Below the pieces are notes generated by a model, which saw nothing but the letters and a program-made list of their open reading frames with translations, ran no database searches and was not told where the DNA came from. A DNA stretch of 64,000 nucleotides, from the NCBI GenBank assembly GCA_964535195.1, contig CAZHSI010000001.1:1-64000 (forward strand), in the 5' to 3' direction. This DNA comes from UBA9339 sp964535195. Its GTDB lineage: Bacteria; Pseudomonadota; Gammaproteobacteria; UBA9339. Shown here piece after piece: positions 1 to 7,506 of this stretch; positions within the stretch are counted from its first letter, which is position 1; every line of letters begins with the position of its first letter. The translations under genes and the position numbers were made by a program.

Positions 1-1
1 G

Positions 2-133
2 ATATTACCAATATTATGCTCTCCGTATCTTAATGCTGGAGCGGGAGAATCTGCTATTGGTCGTAGAATATTTCCTTCTTTACGTTTTACGAGTTATAAT
101 AATATTTGGCAACAACCGTACAAATGCATATAA
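2..133 (+). CDS. 3' end of an unrecognised protein, cut by the window start
   Basis: An open frame runs from base 2 to a TAA at 131-133 and gives a 43-residue C-terminus that ends in ...WQQPYKCI. It includes a Gly/Ala stretch (NAGAGESAIGRR). No family is recognised. The frame is open from the window edge with no start codon needed, so it is probably the tail of a larger gene, but so short an open frame could be chance in AT-rich DNA. Confidence 0.3.
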   Translation: MLPILCSPYLNAGAGESAIGRRIFPSLRFTSYNNIWQQPYKCI

Positions 134-152
134 ATCACGGATAACTTAAACT

Positions 153-410
153 TTATTTTTGGTCTGGAGCCCCTGGTTGTGGTGGCATTTCAGTGAGTAT
201 GCGATCATTAATGCTGCTAACCATGGAGAGCGCTGCAAGGGTTAGTAGTTCGAGGTAGGCCACGTGTTGAAGGGTGTAGTTGTTTTTTATTGGTCCGTAA
301 ACGCATCGCGCCGTAAAGTCACTTGAGAGAAGGCTACGAAGTGGGTTATACGAGGTGCCGTTGACGAGGACGTTCGAGGCGCGCGCAACGCGATAAGGTG
401 CTGCGGCCAT
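153..410 (-). CDS. short hypothetical ORF, doubtful
   Basis: An 85-codon frame with no recognised family. The DNA here is richer in G+C than the neighbouring genes. The protein has one hydrophobic stretch near residues 51-65 and a Pro-rich end. No Shine-Dalgarno sequence lies before its ATG at 410, and two inverted repeats start immediately upstream at 418. It may be a remnant or a chance frame; nothing in the context supports a function. Confidence 0.2.
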   Translation of the reverse strand: MAAAPYRVARASNVLVNGTSYNPLRSLLSSDFTARCVYGPIKNNYTLQHVAYLELLTLAALSMVSSINDRILTEMPPQPGAPDQK

Positions 411-417
411 GTACGCT

Positions 418-470
418 GATTTTACGGGTCAGAATAGCGTAAAATCTTTAGCGCGTATCGCGACACGCGC
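418..470. promoter_or_regulatory. two tandem inverted repeats in the leader of the NRPS locus
   Basis: The arms GATTTTACG (418-426) and CGTAAAATC (438-446) are perfect reverse complements around an 11-base gap. Directly after them GCGCGT (451-456) pairs with ACGCGC (465-470) around 8 bases. A strong ribosome-binding sequence (GGAGGAG, 501-507) follows. The pair could be operator sites or a structured 5' leader for the downstream NRPS/sensor genes. The inverted repeats are directly visible; the regulatory role is inference. Confidence 0.4.
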
Positions 471-519
471 TGGTGATTAGTTATTAACCATTGAAACTCC
501 GGAGGAGAATCCATGAATA

Positions 520-750
520 ATGATAAAGAATAATTCTTTAATAATTAAAGAATTTTTAGTAAACTCGAAAGCTGATCCAAACTCATATGTAAAAAAACGA
601 TCACGAGCTCAGGTTGTAAAGATCCTTATGGCGAGCTCAATATACAAGCTTAATAGTATGGTTATGTTAATAACCCAAGGTGTCGGTTTAGCTGGTTTGA
701 TTTGGAGTAGAGGCATGGGTTATTTAGTTAGAAACTTTGTTTATTTTTAA
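520..750 (+). CDS. small hypothetical protein upstream of the NRPS
   Basis: A 76-residue, Lys/Ser-rich protein with a hydrophobic middle (about residues 46-63) that might span a membrane. It ends 15 bases before the NRPS start, so the two are probably co-transcribed. GGAGGAG at 501-507 sits 12 bases before this ATG and only 5 bases before another ATG at 513, which opens a 6-codon frame (stop at 531-533) overlapping the start; the mini-ORF could be a leader peptide or the reason for the odd spacing. No family recognised; a substrate, precursor or immunity role would be speculation. Confidence 0.4.
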   Translation: MIKNNSLIIKEFLVNSKADPNSYVKKRSRAQVVKILMASSIYKLNSMVMLITQGVGLAGLIWSRGMGYLVRNFVYF

Positions 751-765
751 TACAAGATTTAATAT

Positions 766-3700
766 ATGCAATATCCCCCATTTACTTGCTACATTATAGG
801 CGATGATTATCTGGCTGCGAAATGCGGCAAACAAATTATTCAAAATGGCGGTATTATCGCCGGGATTTTATCAGCTGATGCTCGAGTTATCGAATGGGCT
901 GCTAACAATGAAGTACCTTTTTTTAATTCATTTGCTGATTTTGAACAGGCAATAATTGATTCTAAATTTGATTATCTTTTCAGCATATCAAATAAAAAAA
1001 TATTATCTGGTTCTATTATCAATGCTCCGCAAAAAATGGCTATAAATTATCACAATGCTCCATTACCAAAATATGCTGGAACTTATGCCACCTTGTGGTC
1101 TATTCTCAATAAAGAAAAATCTCATGGAGTTACTTGGCATGTGATGACAGACAATGTCGATGCCGGTGATATTTTAGAGCAGATTGAATTTCCAATAACA
1201 ACAGATGACACCATGGTGACATTAAATACCAGATGTCACGAGTACGCAATTAAGCTTTTTGAGGAGTTGATAAGAAAAATAGTAATCGGAGCTATAGAAT
1301 TAAGAAAACAAAAAGGGGAGATTGAATATTATCCCTTAAGTAAGAGATTAAAATACGATGGTTTTATTCTTTGGTCTAATAGTGCGAATGAAATTAACAG
1401 GTTATACCGTGCTTTAAACTCATATCCATATATAAACCATATAGGTCTACCAAAACTATTAATTGGTGACATGGTTTTTATTCCTCGCTTGTTAAAAATA
1501 TCAACCAAGGAATCTCAAAATAAGCCAGGTGTAATAACCAATCTGTCAAAAAATTTTATCGAAATTGCTACCGCGAATCAAAATATAGTAATAACAAAGT
1601 TGCTCGATTTAGGTGGTAAAGAGTATCCAATAGCGAATTTAATTAATAAATTTAACATTAAGATAAAAGAATGCTTGCCCATCCCTTCCAAAAGATTTTT
1701 GTATTTATTAGAAAAATACAACCATAAATATTTTAATTACGAATCGTATTGGGTTAAAAAACTAAGCAGCATCCAACCCTTGGAGTTACCTTATGTTGCC
1801 ACCTTTAAGTATGACTCTCTTAGCAGTAATAAGGTGATATCGTGTACTTATAGTTTAGCAGATATATTAAGATATCCCTTGATTAAAAAGATTTGCGCCA
1901 ACACTAAAATAGATGATTTTATATATACTTTGTTAATAATTTATATCTACAGAATAAATAATTATGAGCCTTTCACCATTGGCTATACCGATAGTAGGAT
2001 TAAAAAAATATCGAAGTATTCAAAGTATATATATGCAAATGTCGTCCCCTTGAGTATTAATTTTGCTATTGAGGCTAAAAGGATATCAAGTATATTTGCT
2101 ATTTTACAACATGAAATATCCAGTCTTAAAAAGAATGTAACTTATAAAAGGGATGTTTTTCTTCGCTATCCTATGCTTAGTGATAAACAACCAACTTTTA
2201 ATTTAATAATAAATGCCGGTTCGTGTTCGGCGACAAATCTGGACCCCCAAGGTTCCCTCGTTATTAATTTTCAAGAAGAAAACTGTCATCTAAGGTTTAC
2301 TAGTAAAAACTTTTCGGCGCCTGATGACTTCAAAAAAATAACTCGCTTAATGGTCAGCCATATAAAAACCTGGCTTAAATCTATAACAGAAAAGCCCAAT
2401 ATCCCTGTCGTTAATTTGCCAATGCTGACAAAAACAGAACATCGACAGCTTCTAACTAGATATAGAGGAGAAAAAATAAATTATTCTTCTGATAAACTTG
2501 ATAAGTTTGTTGCAAAACATGCCATTGCTAACCCGAAAAGAACAGCGTTAATTTTGGATAATGAAACTTTAAGTTATGGTGATCTAGATGCTAAATCAAG
2601 CTATTTGGCCACTTATTTACACCAACAAAACATAAAAGCTGGCAATATCGTAGGAATCAGTCTCGAAGATAATATCAGTTTTATTATCGCAATTTTAGCC
2701 ATTATGAAAATAAATGCAGTTTATTTGCCTTTAGATCCTTCCTATCCGGATACTAATTTAAATTTTATGTTAAATAATTCCAAGGCAAATTTGTTGATCG
2801 CCAGCCCTAACTTAAAAAGTAGATTAACAAGCCAATTTGGTAATATCCTATTTCTGGATAGAGATTTTTTTTCTACCACTCCTAGGTTAGATAACCATAA
2901 TAACAAAAAAACAAAAAATAATATTTCTCATATCATCTATACCTCCGGGTCAACGGGTAACCCCAAAGGCATAATGGTCTCTCGCAAAAACATATCCAAC
3001 TCTCTTGCTGCAAGAATTCATTATTACGATCAAGCAACAAAAATAAAGCATGAGGATATAAGTTTTCTTTTATTACTGTCTACATCTTTCGATACTGCTG
3101 TAGCGGCTATATTTTGGCCACTGATGTGCGGGGCAAAATTAGTATTGTTGAGCCCATATAGTATAAAAGATGTCAATCAAGTTATAGAAACAATTAAACA
3201 AAATAACATCACGCATATCATGTGTGTATCATCTTTATACCAAATAATTTTAGAGAAGGCTGATATTAGCGACTTGAACTCTTTACGTGTGGTTATTATT
3301 GGTGGTGATCAGTGTGAGGAGCTATTAGCTAAAACCCATGTTTCTAAAGCTAGTAATGCTTATTTATTTAATGAATACGGGGTAACAGAAGCCACAATAT
3401 GGAGTACCGTACAAAAAGTCTACGATGCTAAAACTAAAGAAGTTAATATTATAAATATTGGCCGACCTGTACCAAATAATAATATATATCTTTTTGATAA
3501 GTATATGCAGTTAGTTCCGCAGGGGGTTGTCGGCGAATTATTTTTAGGTGGAGATAGTATTACAGCCGGGTATGTTAATCGGGATGAATTAACCAAAGAA
3601 AGATTTATTAATTATAAAGACTTTACGGGGCAAAGGCAGCGTTTGTACAAAACCGGTGATTTATGTAGATATTATAAACAGGGACTAGAATTTTTAGGAA

Positions 3701-5472
3701 GAATTGATAACCAAGTTAAGATAAGAGGTTTTAGGATTGAGTTACCTCAGATAGAAAAAATCATTAGTCAGTATGAAAACATTAAACAATGTGTGGTAGC
3801 TGATAAAATTGTAAACGCCAATAAACAGTTAGTTGCTTATATTCTAAAACACGATCCAAATATACAATTGAATCAAAATACCATGGTTGATTATCTGGCG
3901 ACTAGATTGCCAAGTTATATGATTCCCTCTTTTTTTATTACTATACGAGAACTACCACTAACAAGTAATAATAAGATAGATAGAAATAAATTACCGATAC
4001 CTGATAGAAAATATATTGCAAATAATCTTTCCCCTCAATATAAAAATGATACTGAAAAGCGGCTGGGTGAGTTGTGGCAAGAAATACTTAAATTAGATAA
4101 CATTGCTGTTAATGATAGTTTTTTTGTTCTTGGCGGTCATTCATTGTTAATTAGTGAGCTCTTAATAAGAATTAAAAAACAATTTAAGGCAGAAATTAAA
4201 ATACAGGATTTTCTTGAGCAGCCTACTATAGAAAACTTAGCTGCAATAATAGATTCTGCTAATTTTTGTACTAGTGTAAAAACAAACTATACAATAGATT
4301 TTTCGAAAGAAGTAATCCTCGATCAAGCTATACAGCCTTCTTGTGTTTCAGGCCTAGCAGAGGCAGAACCGAAAGCTATTTTACTAACTGGCGCCACAGG
4401 TTTTCTAGGAACTTTTTTATTAAAGATGTTATATCAACATACTAAAGCTGAGATTTATTGTTTAACAAGAGCAGAAAACAATGATCAGGCACGTAGCCGC
4501 CTGCATAACTGTATGAATAATAATGGGCTAAATTCGAGTATAGTAAATAACAGCAGAGTAAAAACTATTGCGGCCGATTTATCATTACCTTTTTTAGGTT
4601 TGTCACGAGATTTTTTCAATCTGTTATCTGAAAAAATCGATACTATTTATCATAATGGCGCTTATGTACACCATTTGTACAACTATGAGTTACTTAAACC
4701 ATCAAATGTAGGAAGTACGCTAGAAATAATTAAACTTGGATGTTTGGGTAAACCTAAAAAGATACATTATATTTCTACCTTGTCTGCTGCAACTGAAGTT
4801 AATAATAACAAAATTAAGGAGACCTTTCATCAGGCACTCACTTCTCAAACCTTATCAGCTGTTGGTAATGGTTATGTCCAAACTAAAATAGTTTCTGAAA
4901 GTCTGTTAAAACAAGCCGTAGAACGCGGGGTTAGAGTAAACATATATCGTCCAACTTGGATACTATGGCCTACCAATCGTTACCGAAATGTCCCAATTCC
5001 AAATAACCATTTATTACACCTTATCTTAGGATGTATGCAAATGGGGTATGCTCCAGATTGGGAATTAATATTAAACATATGGCCAGTAGATGTGTTAAGT
5101 GACTATTTAATTCGGATGTCATTAATTAATATTAATGAAAGTAAGATATTTAACTTCCAAAATGTAAATATTATTAGCTGGAAAGATCTGATACGTTGGC
5201 TTGATGCCAATTGTACTAAAATAAAACTCATTCCCCATGAGCAATGGCTAGCTCACCACGTTTCTACTGTTAATCAGGATAGTGCTCTTTTTCCTATTCT
5301 CTCTTTTTATTTAAATGGTCATACAATGGTTGACAATTTATCTAATATGATGCCAGATGATGTTGAGGACACTAATGTCAAAGATTCTTTTAATGAATTA
5401 GGTCTTGAATATCCTGAAATTTATGATTCCTTGCTGAACTACCAGTTCAATTTTGGCAAAAAAAAAATGTAA
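766..5472 (+). CDS. NRPS-like protein: formyltransferase / partial condensation / adenylation / carrier / thioester reductase
   Basis: A 1568-residue single-chain assembly line. Residues 1-310 resemble methionyl-tRNA/ArnA-type formyltransferases, with Asn94 and His96 (NYHNAPLPKYAG) and Asp132 (VDAGDI) at the catalytic positions. Residues 326-560 resemble only the C-terminal part of a condensation domain (YWVKKL at 328, then NVVPLSINF, ending LPMLTKTEHRQLL); the HHxxxDG motif is absent. An adenylation domain follows: TSGSTG 726-731, NEYGVTEATI from 869, YKTGDL near 961, NNKIDR with Lys1070. The carrier motif LGGHSL has Ser1126 for phosphopantetheine. The C-terminus is a thioester reductase: GATGFLG 1209-1215 for NAD(P)H and catalytic Tyr1370/Lys1374. 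Inferred chemistry: activate one amino acid, N-formylate it on the carrier and release it reductively as an aldehyde or alcohol. No phosphopantetheinyl transferase is nearby. The DNA is more AT-rich than later genes, suggesting transfer. Confidence 0.85.
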   Translation: MQYPPFTCYIIGDDYLAAKCGKQIIQNGGIIAGILSADARVIEWAANNEVPFFNSFADFEQAIIDSKFDYLFSISNKKILSGSIINAPQKMAINYHNAPLPKYAGTYATLWSILNKEKSHGVTWHVMTDNVDAGDILEQIEFPITTDDTMVTLNTRCHEYAIKLFEELIRKIVIGAIELRKQKGEIEYYPLSKRLKYDGFILWSNSANEINRLYRALNSYPYINHIGLPKLLIGDMVFIPRLLKISTKESQNKPGVITNLSKNFIEIATANQNIVITKLLDLGGKEYPIANLINKFNIKIKECLPIPSKRFLYLLEKYNHKYFNYESYWVKKLSSIQPLELPYVATFKYDSLSSNKVISCTYSLADILRYPLIKKICANTKIDDFIYTLLIIYIYRINNYEPFTIGYTDSRIKKISKYSKYIYANVVPLSINFAIEAKRISSIFAILQHEISSLKKNVTYKRDVFLRYPMLSDKQPTFNLIINAGSCSATNLDPQGSLVINFQEENCHLRFTSKNFSAPDDFKKITRLMVSHIKTWLKSITEKPNIPVVNLPMLTKTEHRQLLTRYRGEKINYSSDKLDKFVAKHAIANPKRTALILDNETLSYGDLDAKSSYLATYLHQQNIKAGNIVGISLEDNISFIIAILAIMKINAVYLPLDPSYPDTNLNFMLNNSKANLLIASPNLKSRLTSQFGNILFLDRDFFSTTPRLDNHNNKKTKNNISHIIYTSGSTGNPKGIMVSRKNISNSLAARIHYYDQATKIKHEDISFLLLLSTSFDTAVAAIFWPLMCGAKLVLLSPYSIKDVNQVIETIKQNNITHIMCVSSLYQIILEKADISDLNSLRVVIIGGDQCEELLAKTHVSKASNAYLFNEYGVTEATIWSTVQKVYDAKTKEVNIINIGRPVPNNNIYLFDKYMQLVPQGVVGELFLGGDSITAGYVNRDELTKERFINYKDFTGQRQRLYKTGDLCRYYKQGLEFLGRIDNQVKIRGFRIELPQIEKIISQYENIKQCVVADKIVNANKQLVAYILKHDPNIQLNQNTMVDYLATRLPSYMIPSFFITIRELPLTSNNKIDRNKLPIPDRKYIANNLSPQYKNDTEKRLGELWQEILKLDNIAVNDSFFVLGGHSLLISELLIRIKKQFKAEIKIQDFLEQPTIENLAAIIDSANFCTSVKTNYTIDFSKEVILDQAIQPSCVSGLAEAEPKAILLTGATGFLGTFLLKMLYQHTKAEIYCLTRAENNDQARSRLHNCMNNNGLNSSIVNNSRVKTIAADLSLPFLGLSRDFFNLLSEKIDTIYHNGAYVHHLYNYELLKPSNVGSTLEIIKLGCLGKPKKIHYISTLSAATEVNNNKIKETFHQALTSQTLSAVGNGYVQTKIVSESLLKQAVERGVRVNIYRPTWILWPTNRYRNVPIPNNHLLHLILGCMQMGYAPDWELILNIWPVDVLSDYLIRMSLININESKIFNFQNVNIISWKDLIRWLDANCTKIKLIPHEQWLAHHVSTVNQDSALFPILSFYLNGHTMVDNLSNMMPDDVEDTNVKDSFNELGLEYPEIYDSLLNYQFNFGKKKM

Positions 5473-5535
5473 CAGTCCTTAAGTATCAATGTAATATCAA
5501 AACTCTAGTTTGAGTTAATTATAAGGATAAAATTT

Positions 5536-7467
5536 ATGACAGATGAAATAGAAAATAATATTAAAAATATCATAAGGTTTATGCCTGGAGCTATATATTT
5601 AAAAGATCTCGATGGCAACTATGTAAGTTGCAGTGAGTATATGTTAAAAGAATCAGGTTTTAGTAGTTCGGCTGAGGTTATAGGGAAAACAGATTATGAT
5701 CTCTTCCCTAAACCTTTAGCAGATAGATTAAGGGACAACGATTTGACCGTAATAGCTACAGGTGAGAGCCTTATTGTTGATGAATGCATTGTTATTTCTG
5801 GGGGAGTAAAAAGATTTTTCCAAGCTATTAAAGTTCCCTTAAAAAATGATCAAGGCAGGGTTATAGGAGTTTTAGGGAATTCAATTGATATAACCCCCCG
5901 CAAACAAGTTGAATCTTTAAAGCTAGAAACCGAACTGCAAAGAGCTAAACTTAAAGAACAAGACAGTTTTTGCAAAATTGCGGAACAAGTTGTTCACGAC
6001 ATCCGTTCCCCACTCGCTAGTCTTTTAATAGTACTAAAATCTCGTGAAAAAGAGATCCCGGAACAAACACGTATTGCTTTACGCGAAGCGGCTATAAGCA
6101 TTGGCGATATTGCTAATAATCTTTTGAGAAAATATAAAAAAGAAGAATTTAAAAATTTTGCAACAGAAGGACGTCAGCCGATTATAGTATCATTAGCGCT
6201 CTTGCAAATTTTAAGCGAAAAAAAACAGCAATTTAAAGAATTACCAGTCAAATTTATGCATGACTTTTGTGCAGAATGCAATTTTTCTTTTATTGATGTG
6301 GAGTTTACGTCGTTTAAACGGATGATGTCGAATTTAATTAATAACGCGGTAGATTCTCTTGAAGGCTTGGATGGCACAGTAGAGCTAAAGCTCGGTATAC
6401 ATAAGCAAAAAGTTATTATTTCCATTTTAGATAACGGTAAAGGGATGCCAAAAGAAGTTATGGATAAAATCCTGAAAAAAATTGCGGTAACTGCCGGCAA
6501 ACCAGATGGGCACGGGATTGGCTTTACCCAAATCATGAGGACTTTGGAGCTAAACCAGGGGACAATTGAAATTAGCTCTAAAATTGGCGAAGGGACTTGG
6601 ATAACTATCACTTTCCCCGCTATTGATGCGCCGAAATGGGCAGCAACAGAAATTAACCTCAAAGATGACGATATAGTTATAGTATTAGATGACGATCGCT
6701 CTATCCATAACGCCTGGGACACAAGATTTAAAGATTGTCTTGATGTAGTCTTAAAGCATTTTACTTTAGGCGAAGAAGCTATCAGTTTTGTTAATAATTA
6801 TCCTAATAAGGATCAACTATTTTTATTGGTCGATTTTGAATTATTAAATCAAGAGTTAAACGGCTTACATGTAATAGAACGAACAAAAATTGAGCGTTCT
6901 ATGCTGGTTACCAGCCATCATAATAATTTAGTGGTACGTAATTTAGCGCTTCAATGTGGCGCTAAAATTTTACCTAAACCATTAGCTCCAGAGGTGCCAA
7001 TTAAGATTGACGGAATTGGGCTAGAAGTTAGCAATACTAACGCATGCATCATGGCTTGTGAAATAAAAAACAGCACATACCGCGAAGAGGATAAAAATCA
7101 TAACATAACTACGTCCCCTCGCGGAGATTACCCAAAAGTTGATGTCGTATTGTTGGATGACGAAGAGATGTTGCTTGACTCTTTGTGCTCGCTTATAGAA
7201 GGTAAAGGAAAAATAGTAGATAAATACACCAGGCCGACCAAGCTTTTAGAAAACCTTTCACAATATGATAAAGATACCAAGATTTTTATAGACAATGACT
7301 TAAATAGCAATGTCAGCGGGATAGAGCTTGCAAAACAACTATATGATAAAGGGTATACCAGTTTATTTCTGTTTTCCGGCAAAGATTTTTACAATAACGA
7401 GTTGCCCCATTATTTAACTGCAATATCTAAAATAGATACCGACAAGCTTATAAGCTGTTTGATTTAG
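5536..7467 (+). CDS. PAS-domain hybrid sensor histidine kinase with two C-terminal receiver domains
   Basis: A soluble 643-residue sensor with no membrane segments. Residues 5-120 form a PAS domain (PGAIYLKDLDGNYVSCSEYM; VIGVLGNSIDIT). The H-box QVVHDIRSPLASL contains the phospho-acceptor His154. The ATPase domain shows an N-box near 266-275 (NLINNAVDSL), LDNGKGMP and a G2 box (GHGIGFTQIM). The first receiver begins at IVIVLDDD with a possible acceptor Asp in LLVDFEL and Lys in LPKPLAP. The second begins at VVLLDDEE with Asp in IFIDNDL. No output domain follows, so the signal must pass to a separate protein. It lies 63 bases after the NRPS gene on the same strand with similar base composition and may control or sense that pathway (inference). 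Confidence 0.85.
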   Translation: MTDEIENNIKNIIRFMPGAIYLKDLDGNYVSCSEYMLKESGFSSSAEVIGKTDYDLFPKPLADRLRDNDLTVIATGESLIVDECIVISGGVKRFFQAIKVPLKNDQGRVIGVLGNSIDITPRKQVESLKLETELQRAKLKEQDSFCKIAEQVVHDIRSPLASLLIVLKSREKEIPEQTRIALREAAISIGDIANNLLRKYKKEEFKNFATEGRQPIIVSLALLQILSEKKQQFKELPVKFMHDFCAECNFSFIDVEFTSFKRMMSNLINNAVDSLEGLDGTVELKLGIHKQKVIISILDNGKGMPKEVMDKILKKIAVTAGKPDGHGIGFTQIMRTLELNQGTIEISSKIGEGTWITITFPAIDAPKWAATEINLKDDDIVIVLDDDRSIHNAWDTRFKDCLDVVLKHFTLGEEAISFVNNYPNKDQLFLLVDFELLNQELNGLHVIERTKIERSMLVTSHHNNLVVRNLALQCGAKILPKPLAPEVPIKIDGIGLEVSNTNACIMACEIKNSTYREEDKNHNITTSPRGDYPKVDVVLLDDEEMLLDSLCSLIEGKGKIVDKYTRPTKLLENLSQYDKDTKIFIDNDLNSNVSGIELAKQLYDKGYTSLFLFSGKDFYNNELPHYLTAISKIDTDKLISCLI

Positions 7468-7506
7468 ATTGAAAATATTAATATCCAAGAGCTAGGTGGT
7501 TAAGGT

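Noticed and set aside
6174..6722. 182-codon minus-strand ORF inside the sensor kinase
   Set aside because: Antisense shadow of the kinase ATPase domain, whose motifs are intact on the plus strand.
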